The notes under the pieces are model-generated. The model saw only the letters and a list, made by a program, of their open reading frames with translations, had not been told where the DNA came from and made no database searches. From Kordia sp. TARA_039_SRF (GTDB taxonomy: Bacteria > Bacteroidota > Bacteroidia > Flavobacteriales > Flavobacteriaceae): 64,000 bases of DNA. The stretch's first letter is position 1, and each line of letters begins with the position of its first letter. The stretch is from assembly GCA_006383075.2 (NCBI GenBank), contig SMNH02000003.1, forward strand, positions 598,414 through 662,413. The letters are read 5' to 3'. The position numbers and the translations under genes were made by a program. Of this stretch, positions 9,294 through 19,098 are shown piece by piece.

Positions 9294-11666
9294 TTATTTC
9301 AATTCTTCCATCAATTGATCAATAGTCAATGCGGATTTTTCGTTAAAATCTTCTCTGTAAAGTACTTCTACTCGCAATGCTCTCAATCCAGAAACACCTT
9401 GCAAGTCTTCCAATTCAAGCTTTTCGAGTTTTCCAAAACAGTTTTTCGACTGCATGAATTTGATATACTTCATATATTCCAATGCATCTTTGTCTTGCGA
9501 ATATACAATGGCAATTTTTCCAGGAACCGTTAAACGTTCAGTCGTGTTTTTGATGTTGACTTTATCAATACGTTTTTTAATGATTTCGTAACGAATATTG
9601 TACGCGCCATCCACGTCAAATTGCTTTTCATCCATGCGGAATTTAATTGCTAATGAACTGTTATGCACCAAAATAAGCGAAGCTACACGCAAGTCATGAT
9701 CCATTTCTTTACGCGCATTATACGCTACTTGCTCCATTTCGTAGGTGTTTTGCAATTGCCACAAGCGCAAATTGTGCAAATAGAGTTTATGGAAGGCTCT
9801 ATCACGCACTAACGATTGTCCGATATACATGTTGTATTCGACACCATCAGTTTTGTAACGCTCAAAATAATGCGGAAACATTTCTTGTGCTTCCTCTTGC
9901 TTTTTGTCTATATACTTTGCCAGCTTTACATTTAAAATATTCACGCTGTCTTCGTACGCTTTTCGCTTGTCGTACACCACTTTTAGATTTTTATCCAAAC
10001 TGTTGATATATTCAGTTACCAACAACGCCAACGCTGGATTGGTTTCTTTTAAGTGATTGAAAACTGGATAAATATCTTTCTTTAAAAACTGTAAAATTCC
10101 GAGTTCGTCACCTGCTTTTAAACCTTCTTCTGTATCGTTTAAATAGGTTTCTACTCTAAAAATAAGCTCTTCGTAAATAGGCAAGTTTTCTTGATTGCTC
10201 GCTGCTTCCAAAACTTTAATTGCCAAATCCAATTGTGTAGTTAAATCTTCTTGAATGGCTTCATTTCGAGCAATGGATGAACCTTTGATATCGCTTTGTC
10301 CGTACAACGGATACACATCGTCAAACACAATATTTTCAATTTCAGGATTTTCAACCTGATCTGCAATCTGCTTTTGATAATTTTCAGCTGCATCGTAAAA
10401 ACGCCACTTTACCGATGGATGAATAGAAGTATATTGTTCTTGAATGGTAGCTTCTAAAGTATTTTGAAAATCTTCGGAAGCACGTGAAACCGCTGCTTGA
10501 AACACAGGAATAATATCTTGAAGCTTTTGCTGATTTACAGAATTAAGCTCGTATGCGCGCGGAGACGCAATTTCCAATACTGCCAAATCTCGTCCTTGAG
10601 AAGCCACAATCGGAATCAAAATAATACTATTGATACCTTGTGATTTCAATCGCTTGTAAAAACTATTTTCACCAGAATGTTCTCGGTAACGTTCCAAATC
10701 TGAAATAGCAATTTCTTCTCTATTTATAAAGATTTTATCAATAATACCTCGACAGAAAAACTCATTACAAGACACAACATCTTCATCGTAAAATATCAAA
10801 CTTTCCGAGCGTTTTATATGACTTTTGCAAGTTTTTTTATCCAAACCACCAAAGACAGAAAAACCAAGTTTTAAATCTTTGATATTAAAAAATTCACTCA
10901 AGTTTTTACGTAAAGAAGCGACCATATTATCATCACTACGCAATAAATTTTCACGAATAGATGACAAGGTTTCATCAAAGGTAACATCGAATAAATTCAT
11001 GATACCAAAGCCTTTGAAAATATAGCTTTCTAATGGAAATTTTTGCTTCCAAACTTCAATATTATCGTAATTATCCAATAATAAGTGTACGTCTTCTTGG
11101 GTTATTTTCGGCGCATCTTCCGTTGGAATAACTTGGCAGAAATCACCATTAAACGCTACACGATAATGCTTGGTAATGCCTAAATTCTTGTCAGGGATGT
11201 CAAAATAAAATGGGCGTTTTAAATCAATCGTATATCCGTAACACACATTCAAAATCAACACACAAGCGTGCATGTATAACTCTCTTTCTGGAAGATTTCG
11301 CGCTGTAAAGCTATAATCGTCTCCCGCGTTTTTAAGAATATTTTGAAGTCGATTCGAATATTTGAACGATTGAAATGTAAAAGGAATGGTTGCTACCTTA
11401 ATTTCATTATTTGTTAAAATTTCAGGGAACAATCCTTCCAATACTAAATCGATTTGTTCTTTGTACTCTTCTAATTTTGAAAAATCGGAAAACCCTTCTC
11501 GCAACTCTGGATAATTATCTAAATACTCCATAATTTCCACAGCCGACTTATGATACGGGTGATTTGTATCTTCTATATATTTATCATAAAAAGAGATAAC
11601 CTGGTCAAAACTTACAATAAGTTGCAACGGCAAATTAATTTCTTTATTTATATTTCTCTCTTTCAT
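9294..11666 (-). CDS. GAF domain-containing protein (790 aa)
   Basis: A 790-residue cytoplasmic protein with no signal peptide or membrane helix. A GAF-like domain is visible around residues 270-410: it includes FFCRGIIDKIFINREEIAI and IILIPIVASQGRDLAVLEIA, the strand order seen in ligand- or redox-sensing GAF modules. The rest is mainly helical and charged and has no catalytic motif I recognise; there is no kinase, GGDEF or HTH domain. It is conserved in Flavobacteriaceae as far as I recall. It is convergent with the HD-PycTM gene; the closeness alone does not show a functional link. A TATCTTTG box lies 18 bp upstream of its start. Confidence 0.75.
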   Translation of the reverse strand: MKERNINKEINLPLQLIVSFDQVISFYDKYIEDTNHPYHKSAVEIMEYLDNYPELREGFSDFSKLEEYKEQIDLVLEGLFPEILTNNEIKVATIPFTFQSFKYSNRLQNILKNAGDDYSFTARNLPERELYMHACVLILNVCYGYTIDLKRPFYFDIPDKNLGITKHYRVAFNGDFCQVIPTEDAPKITQEDVHLLLDNYDNIEVWKQKFPLESYIFKGFGIMNLFDVTFDETLSSIRENLLRSDDNMVASLRKNLSEFFNIKDLKLGFSVFGGLDKKTCKSHIKRSESLIFYDEDVVSCNEFFCRGIIDKIFINREEIAISDLERYREHSGENSFYKRLKSQGINSIILIPIVASQGRDLAVLEIASPRAYELNSVNQQKLQDIIPVFQAAVSRASEDFQNTLEATIQEQYTSIHPSVKWRFYDAAENYQKQIADQVENPEIENIVFDDVYPLYGQSDIKGSSIARNEAIQEDLTTQLDLAIKVLEAASNQENLPIYEELIFRVETYLNDTEEGLKAGDELGILQFLKKDIYPVFNHLKETNPALALLVTEYINSLDKNLKVVYDKRKAYEDSVNILNVKLAKYIDKKQEEAQEMFPHYFERYKTDGVEYNMYIGQSLVRDRAFHKLYLHNLRLWQLQNTYEMEQVAYNARKEMDHDLRVASLILVHNSSLAIKFRMDEKQFDVDGAYNIRYEIIKKRIDKVNIKNTTERLTVPGKIAIVYSQDKDALEYMKYIKFMQSKNCFGKLEKLELEDLQGVSGLRALRVEVLYREDFNEKSALTIDQLMEELK

Positions 11667-11684
11667 GGTTTTCGGTTTAATTTA

Positions 11685-11692
11685 CAAAGATA
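11685..11692 (-). promoter_or_regulatory. Candidate -7 box (TATCTTTG) of the GAF gene
   Basis: On the minus strand this is TATCTTTG, an exact match to the Bacteroidota -7 consensus TAnnTTTG, 18 bp upstream of the ATG. I find no TTG at the expected -33 position, so the promoter is incomplete by sequence. Confidence 0.45.
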
Positions 11693-11944
11693 CGAAATCC
11701 TTGCTTAGCTGTGATTTTTAGACGTTTGTTTTTGGGTTTCATTACAAATCACTAAATAATTGAGTATTAGTTAAGTTACGTTAATATTTTGAATAAAAAA
11801 AACTGAGCCGATAAACTTCAAAGTTTTTACATTTTTTATGTATTATTTGTGCTTACTTCTGCAAGTTTCTCTATCCTTTCGACTAAAAAGCTTCTTTTCC
11901 TGCAAAAATTAAAATATTTTTGATTGGAATTAGTTTAGTTGTAG

Positions 11945-14900
11945 ATGAAGTCACGCTTTCTATTTTTTTGTATCGGATTGTTTTTCACTGTGCACATGCA
12001 GGGACAAACAAAGAATCGTCATACAAAAAAAGTGGCTGTTAAAGATTCTATCGTGCTCGATTCCGTCAGCATCAACCCTTTTAAATTTACACTTACCGAT
12101 AAACGCAACAAAAAAATTGACTCAACGGCTTACCGAGTAGATTTTACAAAAGCTATTTTATATCTCGATGTCTCAAAAATTACAACGGATTCCATCAATG
12201 TGAATTATACGAAATACCCAAAATTTCTCACCAAAAAATACAAAGGTTTTAATAAAGATTTGATTGTAGAAAACCCGATTGATATTGATAAAATTGTCGC
12301 GCTTAGCACGAATAAAGAACCAAGCAACACGCGACTTTTTGATGGTTTGAATACCTCTGGAAGCATTTCTCGTGGCGTTACGATTGGAAACAATCAAAAT
12401 TCGGTACTGAATTCCGAACTAGATTTACAAATTTCAGGGAAAATTTCCCAAAATATCACGCTTCGCGCTTCTATTCAAGATGCTAACATTCCGATTCAGG
12501 AAAGTGGCTATTCGCAACGGTTGGACGAATTTGACCAAGTATTTATTGAACTGGAAAGCAAACGCTGGAAAATTCGTGCGGGTGATGTGAATTTGGAAAA
12601 TACAACAACCGATTTTATGCGCTTTCAGAAAAAAGTACAAGGTGTTGGCATTACGGCAAATTTACCTGGCGAAAATAGCAATACGACCTTATTTGCTTCC
12701 GGAGCTTTGGTGCGCGGACGCTATACACAAAGCCGTTTTCAAGGACAAGAAGGAAATCAAGGACCGTACAAATTGACTGGACCTAATGAAGAGTTATTTA
12801 TTTTGATTATTTCTGGAAGTGAAACAGTTTATGTAAACGGCTTGCCTGTTGAACGCGGCGAAAATAACGATTATGTGATTGATTACAATGCAGGAGAAAT
12901 TACGTTTACGTCTCGTTTTCCAATTACTTCCGAAATGCGAATTACGGTGGAATATCAGTTTACAGACAATAATTACACGCGATTTGTAGCTTACGGCGGC
13001 GCGCAATACGAACGAGAAAAGTTTAAAATTGCTGGCTATATTTATTCAGAAAATGATTCTAAAAATCAGCCGATTCAGCAAAATTTATCAGAAGAGCAAG
13101 TGCAAATTTTACGTGATGCGGGTGATAATCAACAATTGATGAATGCGCCTTCTGCTGTGGAGCAGCCGTTTTCGGAAAATCGTATTTTGTATCGCAAAGA
13201 AATCATTGATGGTATGGAAGTGTTTGTGTTTTCCAACAATCCTGATGACACGTTGTTTGATGTGCGTTTTTCGCTCGTGGGCGACAATCAAGGGAATTAT
13301 GTACTGTCCAACACAGCTTCCAATGGACGTATTTACGAATATATTTCACCGATTGCAGGCGTTCCGCAAGGAAATTATGAACCAATTATTCAACTGGTGG
13401 CACCTACGAAAATTCAGGTTGCTGTTGTGAATGGCGCGTATACGCCAAGTGAAAAAACGGACGTGCAATTTGAAGTCGGTTTTAGCAGTAATGACCAGAA
13501 TTTATTTTCGTCTTTGGACGATGATGACAATCAAGGATTGGCAGCTAAAATCAGCGTGCAACAGCAATTACTCGATAAAAAATGGAAGATTCGCAGTTTT
13601 GCCAATTTTAATCATATTGATGAGAAGTTTCAAACTATTGAGCGATTGTATTCTATTGAATTTAGTCGCGATTGGAATTTGGAAAATAATTTCAGCGCGG
13701 GAAATCAGCAGTTTTTGTCTACTGGATTGAATTTTTCCAACGAAAAAAACGGCACAGCGCAATATCGTTTTGAATATTTAGATTTTGACAATAATGCTAC
13801 AGGAAATCGTCACGTATTACAATCTGATTTGAAGTTTGGCAAACTGCAATTGCAATCTAGCGGAAGCTTTTTAACAAACGAAACCGTGACTACAACTTCT
13901 GACTTTTTACGTTTGTTTGCACGTGCGGCGTATAGTTTTGATAAAAGTTGGATTGGTGCACGCGTTGATTTGGAAAGTAACGAACAACAAGAAATCGCCA
14001 CCCAAAATTTTACGCCATTGAGTCAACGATTTAAAGCATATACAGGTTTTATCGGTGTCGGTGATAGTTTAAAAATTCATGCGGAAGTTGGCTATACCTA
14101 TCGTGTAAATGATAGTTTGCGGAACAATTTGTTGCAACGTGTAAATACCTCAAACACCTACTTTTTAAAGTCGCGCTTGATTCAAAATAAAAACACACAG
14201 TTGTCACTGTTTGTAAATTACAGAACGTTAGACCAAGAAGATGAAACGATTGAAGACGAAACTTCATTGAACTCGCGTTTGGTGTATCAGCAGCGATTGT
14301 TTGATAATATTGTGACCTTGAATACAGTGTACGAAACCAATTCGGGAACGTTGCCACAACAGGAATTTACCTATGTCCAAGTCGATCCTGGACAAGGTGT
14401 GTACACATGGAATGATTATAACGATAATGGCATACAAGAATTGAACGAATTTGAGTTGGCACAGTTTCCCGATGAAGCCATTTATGTACGTGTGTTGTTG
14501 CCAAATCAGGTGTTTATCAAAACGCATCAAAACAAATTTAGTCAAGTAGTGACGCTCAATCCGTCGCGGTGGAATACGAGTAATACCAAAGGTGTAAAGA
14601 AGTTTTTATCGCATTTTTACAATCAAGCATCATTTTTAATAGATAGAAAGATTCGTCGCGAAAATGATAATTTCAGTTTTAATCCGTTTGACGATTCCGA
14701 AGATGAGAATGTTTTGGGATTGAATCAAACCTTACGAAATGCCCTATTTTTTAATCGCGGAAAGCAAAAATACACCACTTCGTACACGTATTTGAATGCC
14801 AAATCGAAAAACTTATTGTCTATCGGTTCGCAGGAAAATATCAATACGTCTCATCAACTGCAATTTACACATAAAATTGGCAAATTTTGGCTCACCGATT

Positions 14901-15364
14901 TGATTAGTAGCACTGGGAAAACCGAGAGTATTTCTGAGAACTTTATCAATAAAAACTTTGAGATTAATTTATTTAAAGTAGAACCTACTTTGTCGTATTT
15001 ATTTAGTAGAAACAGTCGTTTTAGCGTATTTTACAAGTATGAAAACAAGGAAAATCTCGCTGGCGATTTGGAACAACTGACACAACAAAAATTCGGTGTT
15101 TCCTTTGCGTATAACAATCAGCAGAAAATTGCCTTAAATGGAGAGTTCAATTATTTTCAAAATGATTTTTCTGGAAATGCATTTTCGCCAGTAGGCTATC
15201 AAATGTTGGAAGGTTTGCAGCCTGGCACCAATTTTACATGGAATATTTTAATTCAGAAAAAATTGACTAAGTTTTTAGATTTGAATCTTTCCTATTTTGG
15301 CAGAAAAAGTGAGGCTTCACAAACCATTCATACAGGAAATGTGCAGTTGAGAGCCTTCTTCTAA
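11945..15364 (+). CDS. Large outer-membrane beta-barrel protein of unknown function
   Basis: An 1139-residue exported protein. Residues 1-20 form a signal peptide ending MQGQ. From about residue 130 on it consists of alternating amphipathic strands such as GSISRGVTIGNNQ, ASIQDANIPIQE and KRWKIRAGDVNLE, and it ends in aromatic RAFF, all typical of Bacteroidota barrels. The segment YVNGLPVERGENNDYVIDYN followed by GEITFTSRFPIT resembles repeats I associate with SprA-like giant barrels, but the length is far below SprA and I do not assign T9SS function. It is transcribed with the next smaller outer-membrane gene in the same direction, about 150 bp apart. Confidence 0.75.
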   Translation: MKSRFLFFCIGLFFTVHMQGQTKNRHTKKVAVKDSIVLDSVSINPFKFTLTDKRNKKIDSTAYRVDFTKAILYLDVSKITTDSINVNYTKYPKFLTKKYKGFNKDLIVENPIDIDKIVALSTNKEPSNTRLFDGLNTSGSISRGVTIGNNQNSVLNSELDLQISGKISQNITLRASIQDANIPIQESGYSQRLDEFDQVFIELESKRWKIRAGDVNLENTTTDFMRFQKKVQGVGITANLPGENSNTTLFASGALVRGRYTQSRFQGQEGNQGPYKLTGPNEELFILIISGSETVYVNGLPVERGENNDYVIDYNAGEITFTSRFPITSEMRITVEYQFTDNNYTRFVAYGGAQYEREKFKIAGYIYSENDSKNQPIQQNLSEEQVQILRDAGDNQQLMNAPSAVEQPFSENRILYRKEIIDGMEVFVFSNNPDDTLFDVRFSLVGDNQGNYVLSNTASNGRIYEYISPIAGVPQGNYEPIIQLVAPTKIQVAVVNGAYTPSEKTDVQFEVGFSSNDQNLFSSLDDDDNQGLAAKISVQQQLLDKKWKIRSFANFNHIDEKFQTIERLYSIEFSRDWNLENNFSAGNQQFLSTGLNFSNEKNGTAQYRFEYLDFDNNATGNRHVLQSDLKFGKLQLQSSGSFLTNETVTTTSDFLRLFARAAYSFDKSWIGARVDLESNEQQEIATQNFTPLSQRFKAYTGFIGVGDSLKIHAEVGYTYRVNDSLRNNLLQRVNTSNTYFLKSRLIQNKNTQLSLFVNYRTLDQEDETIEDETSLNSRLVYQQRLFDNIVTLNTVYETNSGTLPQQEFTYVQVDPGQGVYTWNDYNDNGIQELNEFELAQFPDEAIYVRVLLPNQVFIKTHQNKFSQVVTLNPSRWNTSNTKGVKKFLSHFYNQASFLIDRKIRRENDNFSFNPFDDSEDENVLGLNQTLRNALFFNRGKQKYTTSYTYLNAKSKNLLSIGSQENINTSHQLQFTHKIGKFWLTDLISSTGKTESISENFINKNFEINLFKVEPTLSYLFSRNSRFSVFYKYENKENLAGDLEQLTQQKFGVSFAYNNQQKIALNGEFNYFQNDFSGNAFSPVGYQMLEGLQPGTNFTWNILIQKKLTKFLDLNLSYFGRKSEASQTIHTGNVQLRAFF

Positions 15365-15511
15365 ACCACAACCTTTTTTTAAACATTTCCACCAATACGC
15401 AACCATTTTTACATTTCCACATCTATTAGTGGTGTAACACCAATTCAACTATAAATTGGTATACTTCTTGTTAAGACAAAACGACATATAACAACAAAAC
15501 CGTAAATTATT

Positions 15512-16066
15512 ATGAAAAACAATTTTTCTACAACAGTATTTGCATTATTTCTTTTTTTAGGATTTGCTGTACAAGCGCAAGACGACACTAGCTCCACGAC
15601 AGATCCTTATGGCGTAGGCAATCGTGCCAATGAAATTCGTTTAGACGTTTTTGACGCTGCTTTTTTCTCCGCCCTTGATGTTAGTTACGAGCGTGTGAAC
15701 GATTCAGCTATCGGATATGGAGTTTCTGTTTTTGCAAATTTGAGAGATACTGAAGATAATGTGGCATACTACGAAAAATTTGCTGTTACACCATTTTTTA
15801 GATTTTACTTCTTCAACAAGCAAGATTTTGGAGCCAAAGGATTGTACGCGGAAGTATTTTCAAAATTTGCTTCAGGAGACAATCCTGATAACTTAAATGA
15901 AGATTATTTTGACGCGGCTTTAGGATTGTCTATCGGACAAAAGTGGGTAAACAAAAGAGGTTTTATGTTAGAAATTTCTTTTGGTGGTGGACGAAACATC
16001 GGATTGGATGACAATTCACCTGACTTAACTTTTAGAGGCGGAATTTCCTTAGGGTATCGATTTTAA
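15512..16066 (+). CDS. Small outer-membrane beta-barrel protein
   Basis: A 184-residue protein with a signal peptide (1-22, ending VQAQ). The mature part has about eight amphipathic strands (EIRLDVFDAAFFSALDVSYE, GYGVSVFANLR, FAVTPFFRFYFF, GLYAEVFSKFA, AALGLSIGQKW, MLEISFGGGRN) and ends GGISLGYRF with a C-terminal Phe. This is the pattern of small porin-like or OmpA-barrel proteins (DUF3575-like). Ligand and role are unknown. A good terminator hairpin follows. Confidence 0.8.
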   Translation: MKNNFSTTVFALFLFLGFAVQAQDDTSSTTDPYGVGNRANEIRLDVFDAAFFSALDVSYERVNDSAIGYGVSVFANLRDTEDNVAYYEKFAVTPFFRFYFFNKQDFGAKGLYAEVFSKFASGDNPDNLNEDYFDAALGLSIGQKWVNKRGFMLEISFGGGRNIGLDDNSPDLTFRGGISLGYRF

Positions 16067-16094
16067 AATACATTAACATTATACCAAATAATTA

Positions 16095-16137
16095 AAAAGC
16101 CTACCGTTCTTGTATTTCAAAGTAGCGATAGGCTTTT
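16095..16137 (+). terminator. Terminator after the small outer-membrane protein
   Basis: The arms AAAAGCCTA and TAGGCTTTT are perfect inverted repeats flanking a ~25-base loop, 29 bp after the stop. The A-tract on the left could allow use from both strands. The remainder of the 319-bp gap to glyS (16067-16385) is AT-rich, with this hairpin and the glyS terminator as the only structure I see. Confidence 0.75.
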
Positions 16138-16332
16138 CCTAGGAAAAAATGATTCTTCTTCTTCACATATATTGTTGATTCGTTTTTGCTTTATTTATAC
16201 TGTTGTGACAAAATCATACTACTAAATAACAGCTTTCATCTTACATATAAAAATAGTGATATCCTGTATTTATAAATACCATCATGATATTTATAAATAT
16301 AGCCAAGAATTAACTACAGTATATTCAAAACA

Positions 16333-16361
16333 AAAGCGCAATACAAAATGTACTGCGCTTT
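16333..16361 (-). terminator. Terminator of glyS
   Basis: Read on the minus strand, AAAGCGCAGTAC and GTATTGCGCTTT form a 12-bp stem with one G-U pair and a short loop, followed by TTGTTTTG. It lies about 25 bp after the glyS stop. Confidence 0.8.
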
Positions 16362-16385
16362 GATATATTTTTTACTGAATAAGTT

Positions 16386-17930
16386 TTACATATTCATCAG
16401 CCATGTGCGCATGTCTACTTCTTTGGCAATGATATTACGTACATCTTCAATTTTTACACGCTGCTGTTCCATCGTATCGCGGTGACGAATGGTGACCATG
16501 TTATCTTCTAAAGTGTCGTGATCAATTGTAATACAGAATGGTGTTCCTGCAGCGTCTTGTCGACGGTAACGACGACCAATAGAATCTTTCCCTTCTTCAT
16601 ACACCATATTGAAGTCCCATTTTAAATCATCCATAATTTTTCTTGCAACTTCTGGCAATCCATCTTTTTCTACGAGTGGTAATACCGCTGCTTTTGTTGG
16701 TGCCAATACTGCTGGCAAACGCAATACAGTACGTGTAGTTCCGTCTGGCAATTCTTCTTCTACCAACGAGTTTGAGAAAACTGCTAAAAACATACGATCG
16801 AGTCCGATAGACGTTTCTACGACATACGGCACATAGCTTTCTTTTGTTTCATTATCGTAATATTGCAATTTTTTTCCAGAATATTGTTCGTGCTGACTCA
16901 AATCGAAGTCTGTACGCGAATGAATTCCTTCCAATTCTTTGAAACCAAATGGAAAATTAAATTCAATATCCGCCGCAGCGTCTGCATAATGCGCAAGTTT
17001 ATCATGATCGTGAAAACGATAGTTCTCCTTGCCCATTCCTAAGGATAAATGCCACTTTAAACGCGTTTCTTTCCATTGCTCGTACCATTCTTTTTGCGTT
17101 CCTGGTTTTACAAAGAACTGCATTTCCATTTGCTCAAATTCACGCTGTCTAAAGATGAATTGACGCGCTACAATTTCGTTACGGAATGCTTTTCCAGTTT
17201 GTGCAATTCCAAACGGAATTTTCATACGTCCTGTTTTTTGCACATTTAAAAAGTTGACAAAAATACCTTGTGCCGTTTCTGGTCGTAAATACACTTTGGT
17301 TGAACTATCTGCGGAAGCGCCCAATTGCGTACCAAACATCAAGTTGAACTGTTTTACTTCTGTCCAATTTTTCGTTCCCGATACAGGATCGACAATGCCT
17401 AAATCTACAATCAACTGCTTAAATCCTTCCAAATCATTTTCTTCCTGTACACGTGCTAGCTCTGCGCTGATTTCGTCAATTTGCTTTTGACGACGCAATA
17501 CATTCGGATTGGTAGAACGGAATTCCTCTTCATTAAAAGCATCGCCAAAACGTTTTTGCGCTTTTGCAATGTCTTTGTTGATTTTTTGAACAATTTTTTC
17601 TCGGTAATCTTCCACCAAAACATCTGCACGATAGCGCTTTTTGGAGTCTTTGTTGTCAATTAGCGGATCGTTGAACGCATCAACGTGCCCAGAAGCTTTC
17701 CAAGTTGTTGGATGCATGAGAATTGCAGCATCGATTCCCACAATATTTTCATGCATTTGCACCATGGCTTTCCACCAATAGTCTCGTATATTTTTCTTTA
17801 ACTCTGCTCCATTTTGAGCATAATCGTACACCGCACTCAATCCGTCATAAATTTCACTTGATTGAAAGATATAACCGTATTCCTTTGCGTGCGATATTAC
17901 TTTTTTAAATTGATCGTCTTGTTTTGCCAT
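16386..17930 (-). CDS. glyS: Glycine--tRNA ligase (homodimeric alpha2 type)
   Basis: A 514-residue class II aminoacyl-tRNA synthetase that charges tRNA-Gly in the cytoplasm. Class II motifs are visible: the motif 1/2 region LRPETAQGIFVNFLN and FRNEIVARQFIFRQREFEQM, and the motif 3 region TSIGLDRMFLAVFSN. The C-terminal anticodon-binding domain starts near APTKAAVLPLV. The length fits the alpha2 GlyRS of Bacteroidota and Firmicutes-type bacteria rather than the alpha2beta2 enzyme. The start ATG lies only 4 bases after a perfect -7 box, so the mRNA may be almost leaderless. Confidence 0.97.
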   Translation of the reverse strand: MAKQDDQFKKVISHAKEYGYIFQSSEIYDGLSAVYDYAQNGAELKKNIRDYWWKAMVQMHENIVGIDAAILMHPTTWKASGHVDAFNDPLIDNKDSKKRYRADVLVEDYREKIVQKINKDIAKAQKRFGDAFNEEEFRSTNPNVLRRQKQIDEISAELARVQEENDLEGFKQLIVDLGIVDPVSGTKNWTEVKQFNLMFGTQLGASADSSTKVYLRPETAQGIFVNFLNVQKTGRMKIPFGIAQTGKAFRNEIVARQFIFRQREFEQMEMQFFVKPGTQKEWYEQWKETRLKWHLSLGMGKENYRFHDHDKLAHYADAAADIEFNFPFGFKELEGIHSRTDFDLSQHEQYSGKKLQYYDNETKESYVPYVVETSIGLDRMFLAVFSNSLVEEELPDGTTRTVLRLPAVLAPTKAAVLPLVEKDGLPEVARKIMDDLKWDFNMVYEEGKDSIGRRYRRQDAAGTPFCITIDHDTLEDNMVTIRHRDTMEQQRVKIEDVRNIIAKEVDMRTWLMNM

Positions 17931-17934
17931 GCCG

Positions 17935-17965
17935 CAAATATAAAACGTTTGTATATCAGCTACAA
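17935..17965 (-). promoter_or_regulatory. glyS promoter (TTG-N20-TATATTTG)
   Basis: On the minus strand TTG and TATATTTG are separated by 20 bases and match the Bacteroidota -33/-7 consensus. The -7 box ends 4 bases before the glyS ATG (TATATTTGCGGCATG), which would place the transcription start at or next to the start codon. The whole element sits in the 36-bp gap after the methyltransferase gene. Confidence 0.7.
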
Positions 17966-17966
17966 G

Positions 17967-18521
17967 CTATTTTTTTGCGATGTACACAAAAGCTGGTGGA
18001 ATGTTGAATGCTTCAAAAGATAACTTCACTTTATCTTTAAAAACTTCTTTGAGTTTTTTGTAGTAGGAAAGACTGTATTGGTATTGCACAAACACACTAT
18101 TTTCGCGCATTGCCTCGTAGGTATTGTCTAAAATTTTATCGCTGATTTCGGTAGGAATGTTGGTAAAAGGCAAGCTTGAAACGACGCAATCAACTTTGTC
18201 AAAACCGTGTTTTTTTAAGATAGGTGTAATTTCTTCCGCAGAAACTTTTTCTATAATGAGTTGCGAGTGTGTTATTTTTTCGAGCGATTCAAAAAAGCGG
18301 TTGTTGATTTCGAAAGCAATTAATTTGGTTCCTGGTTGTATTTTTTTTAGAATTTCCTTTGTGATGATTCCATTTCCAGGACCAAATTCGACTATGACTT
18401 TGACAGCATCAAAATCGATATGTTTTACCATTCGTTTGGTTAAAAAACGGGAACTTGGCATGATAGTTCCAGAAGTTTTGATATCGCGTATGGCTTCTCT
18501 GAAAAATTTTAGTCGATCCAA
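17967..18521 (-). CDS. SAM-dependent methyltransferase, phospholipid N-methyltransferase-like
   Basis: A 184-residue class I methyltransferase. The SAM-binding loop is VEFGPGNGIITKEI (about residues 42-55), the acidic end of strand 2 is IAFEINNRF, and the motif IV region reads VVSSLPFTNIP. This arrangement resembles PmtA-type phospholipid methyltransferases and the KsgA-like fold; the opening KTSGTIMPSSRFL is typical of that group. The frame has no ATG before residue 22; it starts with TTG in the ORF track, and a TTG start is my best choice. The exact substrate is not determined. Confidence 0.8.
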   Translation of the reverse strand: MDRLKFFREAIRDIKTSGTIMPSSRFLTKRMVKHIDFDAVKVIVEFGPGNGIITKEILKKIQPGTKLIAFEINNRFFESLEKITHSQLIIEKVSAEEITPILKKHGFDKVDCVVSSLPFTNIPTEISDKILDNTYEAMRENSVFVQYQYSLSYYKKLKEVFKDKVKLSFEAFNIPPAFVYIAKK

Positions 18522-18650
18522 TCGAGGAAATTTTAATACTTAGTGTTTGTTTTTTTTCGAAATTACCGCGAAGTAAAGAAAATATTCAGAAAGTAAAGTG
18601 ATTTTTGTGTGAATCTTTTTCTTTTTGATGAAATGATTTTGTGCAATTTT

Positions 18651-19052
18651 TTATTTAAAGCTCGTCTTTATAGGACCTGAAGACGTGCTACTATGCAGTT
18701 TTCTTTGAATGTGAAGGTTGCTTTTACGGAGTTCAATCATTTTTTTTCGGTAATCCGTCAGCGATTCATAATCTAAAGTAGTTTGTGCTATATTGTCGAG
18801 TAATTTTTCAGCTTTTTTCTTTTCAAGAAGTAATTCTTCAGAATTTTGCGTGTGTTCTTTGGTTAAATGATCGTAGTTTTTGATAATATCTTTGAGTTCT
18901 TCCTGTACCAAAGATTTTTCATTTTTCAAATATTGAATCTTCTCTTTATTTTCTCTATCAGACAAAAAAGAAATACAAACAATCGATACCGCCATGGCAG
19001 AAAGTGCTACAAGTAATATTTTTTGAATTGTATCTTTGGTCGTTCCACTCAT
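18651..19052 (-). CDS. Small membrane-anchored coiled-coil protein
   Basis: A 133-residue protein of unknown function. One transmembrane helix (about 12-30, ILLVALSAMAVSIVCISFL) is followed by a charged heptad-rich helix from about 32 to 115, rich in Lys and Glu, predicted to be a coiled coil. The C-terminal tail is Ser/Thr-rich. It is divergent from comF, with only 46 bp between the starts, so the two promoters must overlap. I cannot assign a family. Confidence 0.65.
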   Translation of the reverse strand: MSGTTKDTIQKILLVALSAMAVSIVCISFLSDRENKEKIQYLKNEKSLVQEELKDIIKNYDHLTKEHTQNSEELLLEKKKAEKLLDNIAQTTLDYESLTDYRKKMIELRKSNLHIQRKLHSSTSSGPIKTSFK

Positions 19053-19098
19053 AAAAAAGTAGTACTTTTAAAACGAATTGTGTTAAAAATTTTAACGT

